DNA of 64,000 nucleotides. Origin: an uncultured Chitinophaga sp. (GTDB lineage: Bacteria > Bacteroidota > Bacteroidia > Cytophagales > Cyclobacteriaceae). Shown here in pieces: positions 9,125-17,606 of this stretch (positions are counted from its first letter, which is position 1; every line of letters begins with the position of its first letter). Below the pieces are notes generated by a model. The model saw nothing but the letters and a program-made list of their open reading frames with translations, searched no databases and was not told the origin of the DNA. A program made the position numbers and the translations under genes. The stretch spans positions 62,001 through 126,000 of the forward strand of contig CABHOK010000004.1 in the NCBI GenBank assembly GCA_902168205.1, in the 5' to 3' direction.

Positions 9125-9180
9125 TAACATGTCCGGAATTGAAATAATGTGAACGGAAATGGAGTTTAATAGACATGTTA
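9125..9180. repeat. inverted repeat upstream of the permease
   Basis: TAACATGTC at 9125-9133 and its exact complement GACATGTTA at 9172-9180, 38 nt apart, in the 260-nt gap before the permease start. It could be a pair of operator half-sites. No terminator T-run is attached. Confidence 0.35.
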
Positions 9181-9289
9181 GGACTGGCTTTCTCGGCATT
9201 GCCTGCTTATTGATTCCGCCTGATTATTCAGCCATCAATACGTTGCAACGGTGGGGTACACTAAATGTATTGCTTGTGGATAAATAGTA

Positions 9290-10369
9290 TTATTTTTCCA
9301 GCCGATATTTGCTGTTCTTGAGTTTTAAAAATCTCTTTTCAAAGATCTCGTACGACATCATTGCACTTACAATACAAAACGCCAATCCTAACAAATTGTT
9401 TATATAGTAATTGTCCGTTGGCCGAATGTGATAAACCACCAATAGCGCTAAAAGATGAAATATATACAACCCGTATGAGATCTTTCCCAGATAACATATT
9501 GGCTTGAGAAATAGTAGTTTTTGCAGCCATTTCAATTCGCTGTTAATTGCCAATGTTACTACTGAAAAAGAAAACAACCCCGCACTGGTATAGGAGATGA
9601 AAAAGAGAATGTTGCTCGTGCTTACGTGGGGCGTCATAATTATTCCGCACAGACTTACAGCAAATATTGCTAAGAGAAGTATAGTCGGTATATCTTTTAA
9701 TCGGTTATAGTAATATGCCATTAAGGTTCCTGCAATAACAGACTCAAAGTGTGTTACCGGCAGAACCCATATTGCCGGGTGACTTGCTTGCGCGTGTATA
9801 AAAAGAAATCTGGAAAGTAAGCCTGTCGCAATAATGCTGATGAGTAGAGCTTTGCTCGTTGCCTTCTTTAGACGCGATGCAAACATTACGACAAAAGGAA
9901 GTACAAGATAAAATTGTTCTTCGTACGAAATAGTCCAAAGGTGGCCCGTTGCAGTGTGTGGATTGTAGCCATGTATAGCGGTAGCTATATTATCGGTGAA
10001 GGTAGTCAGCGTTACGAAGCGGAAAAGATTTTGCTCAGGTTTGAATACAAAAAACGAGATGGTAATTATAAAGATAAGGTATGCGAAGTATAGCGGCCAT
10101 ATTCGCAGCATCCTTCGCATGTAGAATTTAAAGAGACTGATTTGGTTGCGTGTTTGTATTTCGATAAGCAACAACCGCGTGAGAAGAAATGCCGACAGGC
10201 AAAGGAAGATATCGACACCTACCCACCCCATCTTTTGCAGACCCGACATGGCTGCAACACCGGCAACATTTGTATGGTGTATAAATATTAAAATGAATGC
10301 AAGAAACCGGACGGAGTCCAGTTGAGGTATGTATACAAATGAAGAGGCAGGTGATTTACTTTGATTCAT
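9290..10369 (-). CDS. acyltransferase 3 (OafA/YrhL-like) membrane protein
   Basis: 359 residues with about ten hydrophobic segments. The N-terminus LDSVRFLAFILIFIHHTN is the family hallmark (R in helix 1 and the HH pair), followed by GWVGVDIFLCLSAFLLTRLL and the FYMRRMLRIWPLYF motif; SYEEQFYLVLP is also present. These integral membrane enzymes O-acylate cell-surface glycans, exopolysaccharides or lipids. The gene stands alone, with no glycosyltransferases nearby, so its acceptor is unknown. Confidence 0.92.
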   Translation of the reverse strand: MNQSKSPASSFVYIPQLDSVRFLAFILIFIHHTNVAGVAAMSGLQKMGWVGVDIFLCLSAFLLTRLLLIEIQTRNQISLFKFYMRRMLRIWPLYFAYLIFIITISFFVFKPEQNLFRFVTLTTFTDNIATAIHGYNPHTATGHLWTISYEEQFYLVLPFVVMFASRLKKATSKALLISIIATGLLSRFLFIHAQASHPAIWVLPVTHFESVIAGTLMAYYYNRLKDIPTILLLAIFAVSLCGIIMTPHVSTSNILFFISYTSAGLFSFSVVTLAINSELKWLQKLLFLKPICYLGKISYGLYIFHLLALLVVYHIRPTDNYYINNLLGLAFCIVSAMMSYEIFEKRFLKLKNSKYRLEK

Positions 10370-10453
10370 CGGTCCATGTAAATGTACATATAGTCTCTAT
10401 ACTTTGGTTTGAGTTACAATGATTTAGCGCCCCAACGTTTTGAGATGTACATA

Positions 10454-11464
10454 TTAATGCACTTCATCCACCACTTCCTCCAACGTCTCAGCTTCAAATA
10501 GTTTCTCCCATCGGCCGTTTCGTTTGCCTTTTGCTTGTTTGCTATAGGGTGTAATTTCATCGTATTGCGTGTCGACAACCAGCTTGCCGCTTTTGTTGAT
10601 GAAGCCCCATTTGCCGTTGCGTTTTACAGCAGCGTGTCCGTTGTAAAATTCAGTGGCATCGTCCCATTCTATGGGTATAACTATTTTGCCGAGCTTGTTG
10701 ATGAAGCCGGCTTTATAGGCATCGGTATTTCCTTTTAATACCAGCGCATAACCCTCTGTGAATTTTCCGGGCATAAGGCCTACAGGAGCGCGAAGTATAG
10801 ATTTGCCGGTCTTGTCTATATATTCAAAAACTTCACTGCCCACGACCTGCACCAGCGCAAGGCCGTCACTGAAATCTTCAGCGTATGAAAACTTGATCGG
10901 TATAACAAGTTTTCGTGTTGCATTGATGTAGCCGAACTTCTCATCTTTCTTTACCCGCACCATTTCGTGTGGTGCAGAGATGTCACCGATAAAATCATAT
11001 ATGGCAGGACAAACCACCACGCCTTTGGTGTTGATTATACCGTAGTGATTATCTTTCATTACTTGTGCGAAACCTTTGTAAAAAGGACCTGCCTCCTGCC
11101 ACTGAATGGCGCTGATCATAACACCTGAATCGACATGCTTGTATCCAGTGAGCCCGTTGAGTGTTAGGCGAACAATTCCTTCGTCTGATACATTGGTAAT
11201 TTTATCGTACTCCAGCGAAATAACGTAGGCACCTTTGGCGTTAATCATGCCCCATTTCGATTTGTACTCTACACGCGCTTTGCCTGCAAAAAAATCATCG
11301 ACATAATCCCACTGCGCAGCTGCAACGGTATCCCTACTGCTGTTAATAAAACCATAGAGACTATTCTTCCTGAATCGTTGGAGGCGGTCGGTTTGTTGTT
11401 GCTGTGCGAAAGAAGTTGAGTGAATGATGAATACGAAGAGAAAAAGTAAAACGATCCGATACAT
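10454..11464 (-). CDS. WG-repeat secreted protein
   Basis: 336 residues. An N-terminal signal peptide (MYRIVLLFLFVFIIHSTSFAQ) is followed by about six WG repeats of roughly 40 residues. Typical copies read WGMINAKGAYVI, YGIINTKGVVV, FGYINATRKLVI and WGFINKSGKLVV. WG (KWG) proteins are exported, form beta-rich repeat structures and have no assigned activity. The protein ends with an acidic tail. No operon partner is seen. Confidence 0.9.
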   Translation of the reverse strand: MYRIVLLFLFVFIIHSTSFAQQQQTDRLQRFRKNSLYGFINSSRDTVAAAQWDYVDDFFAGKARVEYKSKWGMINAKGAYVISLEYDKITNVSDEGIVRLTLNGLTGYKHVDSGVMISAIQWQEAGPFYKGFAQVMKDNHYGIINTKGVVVCPAIYDFIGDISAPHEMVRVKKDEKFGYINATRKLVIPIKFSYAEDFSDGLALVQVVGSEVFEYIDKTGKSILRAPVGLMPGKFTEGYALVLKGNTDAYKAGFINKLGKIVIPIEWDDATEFYNGHAAVKRNGKWGFINKSGKLVVDTQYDEITPYSKQAKGKRNGRWEKLFEAETLEEVVDEVH

Positions 11465-11615
11465 GTTAAAAAATGGCTTGTGCTGAAGTTAAGTTGACGT
11501 TAAAGCAGTAAATATATCGTCTTGATAATTTGGCTGGTAAATTTTTATATGCCGAAGTCGGTGGGTTTTAAGTTCGGTCGTTTTCTAGTGCGAAAATTTA
11601 ATTTAAGCACAAGAA

Positions 11616-11646
11616 AAACAAAAAAAAGCCGCGCACTGTGTGGTCT
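11616..11646 (-). terminator. imperfect terminator-like hairpin after a pseudogene
   Basis: The minus strand reads AGACCACAC, a short loop, then GTGCGCGGCT and a run of eight T. Pairing contains a bulge and two A-C mismatches, as expected for a decaying terminator behind the decayed gene at 11672-11870. Confidence 0.4.
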
Positions 11647-11671
11647 TCTTCATGAAGGCAAATTAAACAGA

Positions 11672-11870
11672 CTATAACATATACTCAGAAGCAGAGGTAT
11701 TTCCAACATTGTCTGTAACCACTACTTTGATCCTGGCACCAGCCATAGTGGTAAGAGCTTGGATGGTAACGTAAGCTCCAGTTTACAGAACCTTTTAAGA
11801 GCGTAGCAGCGCCCGATTCCAGTATAGTGCCATCGGCTTGTGTGATGGTGGTAACAATATTGGCTTACAC
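11672..11870 (-). pseudogene. fragment of an Ig-like/surface repeat protein
   Basis: Two minus-strand frames give adjoining protein-like pieces: NIVTTITQADGTILESGAAT then, after a frameshift near 11780, GAYVTIQALTTMAGARIKVVVTDNVGNTSASEYML and a stop. The second piece has the strand pattern and VTDNxGN turn typical of bacterial Ig-like or fibronectin-type repeats in exported proteins. Upstream of the first piece a stop codon interrupts the frame. The segment is directly downstream of the 153-residue membrane-protein gene and is followed by a weak hairpin. It is a relic, probably the C-terminal repeat of a deleted large gene. Confidence 0.55.
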
Positions 11871-11886
11871 TCTGGTCTGATCGAAT

Positions 11887-12348
11887 CTATCCAGAATTCT
11901 TCACAATAATACCAATATCTCCGGCATACGTTCGAAACTGAAAGAGTTGATCGGAAAGGAGCCAGAATCTTTTCTTTTTGCCGTTCTTAAAATGAATTTT
12001 GAAATATTGTTCTTCTATTCTGTCGCTCGGGTGTATTTGAAATAATATGTAGTCTATGTTTGATAGTTTGTATATTCTGTTCTTCCGAAAAGATAATGCG
12101 GGGAATATAATCTTCAGCTTGTCGGGGTAAAGGTATATAGTTTTGTACATCGCCCGGAAGTACACGTAAAAACCAACGGTATATATCAGCTCTACATATA
12201 GGACTTCTTTGTAGAAGGAGTCGTGCGGAGCAACCAACCCAATGATGAAAGCATTAATGAAGTACCAGGCAAGCATTTGTCCCCAGGGAGATCTTACAAT
12301 TTTTACTTTGTACGAAGAGGGCCGGGGAGGATAATCTATTGTAGACAC
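11887..12348 (-). CDS. hypothetical membrane protein, PH-like
   Basis: 153 residues. Two hydrophobic segments (about residues 25-42 and 50-68) are followed by a cytosolic beta-rich half (YLYPDKLKIIFPALSFRKNRIYKLSNIDYILF) resembling the bacterial PH-like domain found after membrane hairpins. No catalytic motif. Function unknown. Confidence 0.6.
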   Translation of the reverse strand: MSTIDYPPRPSSYKVKIVRSPWGQMLAWYFINAFIIGLVAPHDSFYKEVLYVELIYTVGFYVYFRAMYKTIYLYPDKLKIIFPALSFRKNRIYKLSNIDYILFQIHPSDRIEEQYFKIHFKNGKKKRFWLLSDQLFQFRTYAGDIGIIVKNSG

Positions 12349-12423
12349 GACATCAGATAATTATAGTTGCTTTACCGGTTTGTTATATTGACGCTCACGG
12401 TTTTGCTCATACGACTATATTAG

Positions 12424-12888
12424 TCACTCCACCAGTTTCACCACTTCTTCTTCCTTCAATTTTCTGATGGCCATTTCGTGGGCAGAGAATTCTTTATTGC
12501 GTGGCCAGATGTGAAAGCCACCAGCGAACTGCTGTCTGAATTCAGACATAAGCTTGTTGAATGTATCTTCATCAATGCCCATGCCGGGATAGTAAACGTA
12601 ATACCATTTGCCCCATATACCATTTTCATCGATCTGTCCATGGTAATCGATTTGATGCGTGCTATAGTGTTTCATAAAACGACAAGTCATGGAGGTAAGA
12701 TCATAGTGACCTTCGAAGGTGAAAGCGCCAACGTCATCATGTCCGTTGCCTGAGATGTTACCGTTTATAAAGTCAAGCATCAGCAGCATTTCATGTCGCT
12801 CTTGGCTATGGTAATAAACGTAGAAGCCAGTCCAGTACCCGCTGGGGAGGTGTGGATGTTGCTCGTAACTATCGGGAGACTCGCGCAT
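12424..12888 (-). CDS. hypothetical protein, 154 residues
   Basis: Starts MRESPDSYEQHPHLPSGYW. Rich in aromatic residues and glycine with predicted beta strands (GYWTGFYVYYHSQERHEMLL, ISGNGHDDVGAFTFEGHYD), which suggests a small barrel. No signal peptide. The C-terminus is helical and charged. The first ~40 codons are duplicated, in decayed form, at 13388-13498 on the other side of a truncated RhuM gene. Function unknown. Confidence 0.65.
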   Translation of the reverse strand: MRESPDSYEQHPHLPSGYWTGFYVYYHSQERHEMLLMLDFINGNISGNGHDDVGAFTFEGHYDLTSMTCRFMKHYSTHQIDYHGQIDENGIWGKWYYVYYPGMGIDEDTFNKLMSEFRQQFAGGFHIWPRNKEFSAHEMAIRKLKEEEVVKLVE

Positions 12889-12912
12889 CGATGCTCTTTC
12901 GTTTAACTGGTT

Positions 12913-13290
12913 TTAAAAAATAACAGACTTCATTTGTGAGATAAACTCCCGCAGAATTTTAGTAGCCCAGATACGGAATTGCGTTGCCTGCAGGCTGTTA
13001 ACCCGATAACCTACCGCGATGATGGCATCGAGATTGTACAGCGCAGTAAGATAATTCTTGCCATCTGCAGCAGTTATTTCCATTTTGGAAACAACTGAAT
13101 CTTCACGCAGTTCACTACTATCAAAAATATTTTTTAAGTGTTTGCTTACGGCCGGAACTTCAACCCCGAAGAGTTCAGCCATTCTCTTCTGGGAAAGCCA
13201 GAAAGTTTCTCCGGCATAAAGCACTTCAATGCGCACGTTACCTTGAGGGGAACTATAAAAAATGATATCTGAACTTTGCGGTTTATCCAT
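12913..13290 (-). CDS. RhuM-family protein, C-terminally truncated
   Basis: 125 residues with the conserved RhuM/virulence-associated N-terminal domain: FWLSQKRMAELFGVEVPAVSKHLKNIF, ELREDSVVSKMEITAADGKNY, LYNLDAIIAVGYRVNSLQATQFRIWATKILREFI. Full-length relatives are around 300 residues and continue with a KGFxLDDERLK stretch that is replaced here by SQMKSVIF and a stop. The family is linked to mobile islands; the domain contains a helix-turn-helix. The gene is bracketed by an intact and a broken copy of the same neighbouring gene start, so it seems to have come with a small duplication. Confidence 0.7.
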   Translation of the reverse strand: MDKPQSSDIIFYSSPQGNVRIEVLYAGETFWLSQKRMAELFGVEVPAVSKHLKNIFDSSELREDSVVSKMEITAADGKNYLTALYNLDAIIAVGYRVNSLQATQFRIWATKILREFISQMKSVIF

Positions 13291-13387
13291 TTTGCGTAGT
13301 TAATTCTTTTTTGCATAAAAGACTATATCGTTGCTCTCCGCATCTCTGGATTGTAATTCTTTATGAAGTTTGCTTCCTAGGATAAAA

Positions 13388-13498
13388 AAATAGGCAACAT
13401 TTCGTTTCGCTCTTTGCTATTGTATAGATATTGAACCCAGTCCAGTACCCGCTGGGGAGGTTTGAATGTTGCTCGTAACTATCGGGAGATTCAGGCAT
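13388..13498 (-). pseudogene. duplicated, frameshifted start of the 12424-12888 gene
   Basis: The minus strand reads MPESPDSYEQHSNLPSGYW, nearly identical to the start of the protein at 12424-12888, over about 60 nt of high identity, then loses frame after TGFNIY: a shift is needed to recover SKERNEMLP matching SQERHEMLL. Similarity ends near 13388. Together with the intact copy it flanks the RhuM gene as a direct repeat. Confidence 0.75.
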
Positions 13499-13587
13499 AG
13501 TAGTAATTACATCTGTGTTTAATGACAGTAATTTTTATACTATACATATTATGTGAAGGGTGTGATAAATTCCAACGCTTCAATTCT

Positions 13588-13800
13588 TTATTGTTCAATC
13601 AACAGCGAAGATACTTTTACATCCAGGTATTTGGCAATTTCAAATAGTGTAGCAATGCTTGGCTGGCTATCATTAGTGCACCAGCGTGATACTGTGCCGG
13701 GTTGAACATTCAAATAATCTGCGAGCTCTTTATTGGTCTTTTTCTTTTCTGCCAGTACGACCTTGAGCCGGTTATATTCAGGACTTGCTGTTTTGCTCAT
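13588..13800 (-). CDS. small XRE-family regulator (module copy A)
   Basis: 70 residues, essentially one helix-turn-helix domain: NKELADYLNVQPGTVSRWC is the HTH core, followed by the short helix pair TLFEIAKYLDV. About 32 of 58 aligned residues match the regulator at 28094-28303. It faces, head to head across 163 nt, an unknown ~110-residue gene, exactly as the other copy does. Small XRE proteins of this type often sit next to restriction and other defence genes in Bacteroidota, where they act as local repressors or controllers. Regulation of the shared intergenic region is inferred. Confidence 0.85.
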   Translation of the reverse strand: MSKTASPEYNRLKVVLAEKKKTNKELADYLNVQPGTVSRWCTNDSQPSIATLFEIAKYLDVKVSSLLIEQ

Positions 13801-13842
13801 AGTTTCTTAAACGTTTCGAACAAAACTAAGTGTTTGAAAATT

Positions 13843-13867
13843 AGTGCTTTAAATGTGTTTTAAGCGC
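13843..13867. promoter_or_regulatory. palindromic operator candidate, module A
   Basis: GCTTTAAA (13846-13853) and TTTTAAGC (13858-13865) form an imperfect palindrome with a 4-nt centre in the divergent gap, close to the XRE start. The surrounding gap is very A+T rich. Confidence 0.4.
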
Positions 13868-13963
13868 ATATTATTATCATTAAAGTATTATTAATATCAT
13901 TTATTGTTATTTATATGCTTATTGATGTTATATTTATGACAGTAAAGCATCTAAAAATATTTT

Positions 13964-14299
13964 ATGACGACTAAATGTTGCCCATCAGAACTGCCTTATC
14001 AAAAGGAACTCATTCTTCAACTCCTCAAACAAGAGCTTAAGAGTTATAGATTCTTTAACGGCTTGCGCGAGGTTGGCCTTGATGATTCTTTCTATCATTC
14101 AGACTTCAGTTCGCTGGTTCTAACCTATATAGGCTTTGATGATGAAGAGAACGTAACCTATGATTTCTATTTCGCTTTACTTGAAAAGTATAGCACGTAC
14201 TTCCAACCTAATGAAGAAACTGTAACGAAACTCGCTCTAAGTGTATATTTAGAACTTGTGCTAGAATTAAAAAGTAGGAAAGAACTCAGCCGGGACTAA
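13964..14299 (+). CDS. unknown partner of XRE module A
   Basis: 111 residues, acidic, predicted mainly helical, no signal peptide. Key stretch: LTYIGFDDEENVTYDFYFAL, then LALSVYLELVLEL. It aligns along nearly its whole length with the protein at 27640-27936 (LILQLLK/LIISLIK, GLREVGL/GLNNLGL, YIGFDDEE/MIGLDTED, YDFYFAL/HDLYFQL, SVYLEL/SIYSEL). The two proteins are therefore paralogues and both face a small XRE gene. No known family recognised. A toxin, antitoxin or anti-repressor role is possible. Confidence 0.7.
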   Translation: MTTKCCPSELPYQKELILQLLKQELKSYRFFNGLREVGLDDSFYHSDFSSLVLTYIGFDDEENVTYDFYFALLEKYSTYFQPNEETVTKLALSVYLELVLELKSRKELSRD

Positions 14300-14319
14300 G
14301 GTTCACATATACGCTGCCA

Positions 14320-15057
14320 TCATTTCTTTCGTTTCTTTTTCTGTTTTTCAGCAAATTTCATCACCTCTTTTTGCTTTTCGTCAAGCAAAAAATGATAGTA
14401 TTGATCGAGATTGTTCAGTGAGCTTGTTACTAATTCAATATCACTCTTAAACTCTCTCGATAATTGCGATTGGTAAATGGATTGTTTGATGTTCAAGTAA
14501 TATCCGCGGAAATAAAGCCCATAAAGTCGTTGTAATTTTTCAATAAGAGTCATTTTCTCGTCATTGGAGAGGATAGAGTTTACCATTAACCTGGAAGCAA
14601 GAAACACAAACTGATCGTTTAAATATTTGATGAAAATATGTAAATCATTATAAAACGAATGTTGTGACGCATCCGCAATTACCTGCTGCATGAATGAATC
14701 TAAAATTGCTGGCTGTTGGTGTCTATTTCCATACACGCCTTGAATTTCCTTAAAGTCTTCCTTGAGCTCGGAATATAACTTGTAAACTATTTCTATTTCC
14801 GCTTGTTGATTTATAGCATTAAACTGAAGCTTGTTCGCTTTCACTTGCTCTTGAAAAGATACGTAGACTAAAATTGCCCCGACTATTGCAATAATTGGAG
14901 CTGTCATGCCATTAATGGCATCTCCAACTGCACCTTTTTCATGAAGATCCCAAGTAGTTGACCTTGCAGGCAACGAAAAGAGATAGACGGCAAGAAATAA
15001 GGAGCAGATGAACAGTAAAACCCCTGAGATTGTCTTCCACTTTAGTTCGTTTTTCAT
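14320..15057 (-). CDS. putative phage abortive infection (AbiC-like) membrane protein
   Basis: 245 residues. Two N-terminal membrane helices (about 8-28 and 48-67) flank WDLHEKGAVGDAINGMTAPI. The second helix leads into FQEQVKANKLQFNAINQQ and a long helical cytosolic domain, ending in a basic tail (KQKKKRKK). This layout, with G(D)xxNGxxxP between the helices and an FxxQ-type segment after helix 2, is that of the putAbiC/PF16872 group of phage-exclusion proteins. It lies downstream, on the same strand, of the truncated helicase and GHKL genes, in a defence-like context. Confidence 0.55.
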   Translation of the reverse strand: MKNELKWKTISGVLLFICSLFLAVYLFSLPARSTTWDLHEKGAVGDAINGMTAPIIAIVGAILVYVSFQEQVKANKLQFNAINQQAEIEIVYKLYSELKEDFKEIQGVYGNRHQQPAILDSFMQQVIADASQHSFYNDLHIFIKYLNDQFVFLASRLMVNSILSNDEKMTLIEKLQRLYGLYFRGYYLNIKQSIYQSQLSREFKSDIELVTSSLNNLDQYYHFLLDEKQKEVMKFAEKQKKKRKK

Positions 15058-15192
15058 ATTCCGATGCCTACAGATTTTGAGTCGAGGAAAATTTCTTTTT
15101 TGACATATTACTTTGCTGTTCTGCGCTTCAAATCTTTACAAAGCAACATGCAGACGAAAGAGGGCGTTAGTACCTAGTGGTTTCTAGAACTA

Positions 15193-15567
15193 TTATTTAT
15201 CAGGTTTCGATGATAAAAGATTTCTTAAACATAAAGAGAATGATATTAGTAAATTGTCAACCCTTCGTTGAAGATCTTGTTTACAAATTCGTAAATTGAA
15301 TGTATAACTACAAGCAATGAGAAAAGCATGGATAGTTTTAACCGTTACATTAGAAAGTCCTCTTTCGGCTAACTTCCCTGCAATTTCCTTTGCGATGCTT
15401 TTGTTGAAAGCACAAAATAAAACGTTAGCTGTGGACATTGGAATGTGACGAGCACATTCCATGATAGTAGTTGTTTTTCCTGCTCCGGCTACAGCGTCTA
15501 TGATCCCAATTCCATTACCTTGCTGAACAAATCTAAATATAGTTTGTTGCTCTGGAGTAAAGTTCAT
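15193..15567 (-). pseudogene. truncated UvrD/Rep-type helicase, N-terminal fragment
   Basis: 124 residues that contain only the start of an SF1 helicase: Q motif (FTPEQQTIFRFVQ), Walker A AVAGAGKTTTI, motif Ia (LFCAFNKSIAKEI) and TIHAF. Then the frame ends with non-helicase sequence (SFSLCLRNLLSSKPDK). Full-length members are 500 residues or more, and no motif II-VI is present in the 135 nt that follow. It sits 71 nt downstream of the GHKL-nuclease gene on the same strand, so the two were probably one operon. Confidence 0.75.
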
Positions 15568-15638
15568 ATTTATTATGATTTGCTAAACCAATCTTAGAGG
15601 TTTGACGTATTTCGTTTTATAAAAAACGAAATGGCTAC

Positions 15639-17606
15639 TTAAGCAAGATTCAATTTCTCAAACAGAATTCTATTTCTTTCCTTTGAATCTCTAAGGACCT
15701 TATCAAAACTAATTATTTCAATGTACATATTATAGTTATCATTGAAAGAAAAATACCCATCACTATTTGGCAAAATTTTATAGCCAGCATCATCAGCGAA
15801 TTCTTTTAATTTTTTAGTGAGATCACATACTATATATGCGTAGATAGGCGTGTTCTCTCTGAAATTAAATTCTCGCTCATTTTTGTCTTTTGCGTGACCC
15901 TCAATTATTTCTCTAGCGTATCGGTTTATCTGTAAAATTGGGTTTTCCAGATCGGTATAGTCATCTCGCATTGGCCTTTTAAATTCAATCAAAACAATTG
16001 AATGATATGGCTTATCATCATTAGTAAATGCGAAAGGTTTGTTAAATATTATTATGTCTGGTCGCTCAGCAGATTCCGACTTGGCGAGTTTAATTTTTTT
16101 AAACGATTTGTCTGACGCGAGATATTTATGATACGATAACTTTTCGTCCAACATCCATAGGTTATGGTCCTCGAATCCAATCTCGTCAGAAAGCTTTTGA
16201 AGTGGGAATATTAAACTATGGACAGCTTTTTCAGTGGCTTTCTTGTTTAAGAGTTTTTCAAAAAGATCAAGTACTAATTTTCTATGAACTACATACTCAG
16301 AAAGTTTTGCATTACCAACCTCTACGACTTTAGCGTAAAGTTCTTTGTGCTGTGCATTGAAAGCGTCTATATCGTCTTCGTTTTCAATAAATTTTAAAAC
16401 TGTGTTAGTTTCCTTTTTTACATCGAGTTCTAACTCTTGTTGAATTTTAAAAACCTCAATCTCCATCTTTTCTTCTGATAATGTAGACGGAATCTTTTTA
16501 AGTTTATCAGATTTATACTTAAGGAGCTGCTTGTAACGAGGATGTTGCGAAACAAACTCTTTGACTTTAGTTATTCTTACTTCCGATAGCTTGGTAATTT
16601 GATCTTCAAATTCAGTATGTAAAAGATCGGTTATTTTTTTTCTAAGCTCCTCTTGAGTGGTTTCTCCTGAATATTCCAGATCGCTTTTCGAAAAGTTTAT
16701 AGAAGTCCTCTCATCGTTGACATTTTCATCTAAGTATTTTCCCTCCACATAGACAGCGATAGAAAAATTCCCGTCTTTATCAACTAAGAAATTGTCGAGT
16801 TCAGGAATGTCTATTGACATTTTTTCTGATATCACTTCTCTATTATGTGCGCAGTAATGAATTTTGTTGTCGATCTTACTACTATAGAGTTTTACAATGC
16901 GTAGGGTAAATTTATTGTCGCGTATTGGAAGATTTTTATTTTTTACTTTGCCTCCGGTAAATACATTAAAAAGATCGTTCACTACTGTTGTTGTCCCCAA
17001 ATCATTAATACGGATGCGAGCACAATCCGTAGCCACAAAGTATATAAATGCATGTTCAATAATTTTGAAGGCAATGTCCTCAGTTTTGGAATTGCACCAC
17101 TTACGGTAATCGTCTTTAAGTCCTTTTAGTTTTACAATTGTATATCTATCAGTTGTCGAGTTGACTTTTTCCAGCGTGTGTTGTTCGATGCCTTTTTTAG
17201 TCGGTTCGAAACGGAACTTTCGAAGATTCCACTGATCATTCTCGTAGAATCGGCTTTCAATTTCTGCAGCTTGAAAAGCTCTTAACCAGGTAAAGCGACC
17301 TATGCCTTTACCTCCCTTTTTGTATGTCGAATGTGCGAAGTTAAATGACTCATAGTTAGCTTCCGTAAAGCCAATCCCATTATCGCGTACTACAAAGTCA
17401 ACAATTTCAGGTAGAAGCTCTTGACCATCTAGTTCCAAACCCTTCTGATTTAACCTTATGATGTCAACATCCACGATACCAGGTTTAGTGGAACTACCTT
17501 CTTCAATTGCCTGAATAGAATTTATAATAGCCTCGTAAAGTGGAAGAAGGGTGTTGTTGTAAGCTAGCTTTTTCTCGTTGATTTTCCCCTTAATATCTAT
17601 CTCCAT
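15639..17606 (-). CDS. GHKL (HSP90-like) ATPase fused to a PD-(D/E)XK-like domain
   Basis: 655 residues. The N-terminal ATPase has the N box EAIINSIQA (E25, N29), G1 box D75-NGIGF and G2 box GGKGIGRF (98-105). Residues ~110-340 fit the transducer domain, followed by a helical region. The last 140 residues contain PDIIIFN (D517) and IVLIEFKRP (E541, K543), then LQINRYA, the core pattern of a restriction-endonuclease fold. GHKL ATPases of the MutL/MORC-like type coupled to nucleases and UvrD helicases are known from predicted restriction-like systems. The next gene is a UvrD remnant. It is inferred to be a defence protein that may sense or loop DNA. Confidence 0.75.
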   Translation of the reverse strand: MEIDIKGKINEKKLAYNNTLLPLYEAIINSIQAIEEGSSTKPGIVDVDIIRLNQKGLELDGQELLPEIVDFVVRDNGIGFTEANYESFNFAHSTYKKGGKGIGRFTWLRAFQAAEIESRFYENDQWNLRKFRFEPTKKGIEQHTLEKVNSTTDRYTIVKLKGLKDDYRKWCNSKTEDIAFKIIEHAFIYFVATDCARIRINDLGTTTVVNDLFNVFTGGKVKNKNLPIRDNKFTLRIVKLYSSKIDNKIHYCAHNREVISEKMSIDIPELDNFLVDKDGNFSIAVYVEGKYLDENVNDERTSINFSKSDLEYSGETTQEELRKKITDLLHTEFEDQITKLSEVRITKVKEFVSQHPRYKQLLKYKSDKLKKIPSTLSEEKMEIEVFKIQQELELDVKKETNTVLKFIENEDDIDAFNAQHKELYAKVVEVGNAKLSEYVVHRKLVLDLFEKLLNKKATEKAVHSLIFPLQKLSDEIGFEDHNLWMLDEKLSYHKYLASDKSFKKIKLAKSESAERPDIIIFNKPFAFTNDDKPYHSIVLIEFKRPMRDDYTDLENPILQINRYAREIIEGHAKDKNEREFNFRENTPIYAYIVCDLTKKLKEFADDAGYKILPNSDGYFSFNDNYNMYIEIISFDKVLRDSKERNRILFEKLNLA

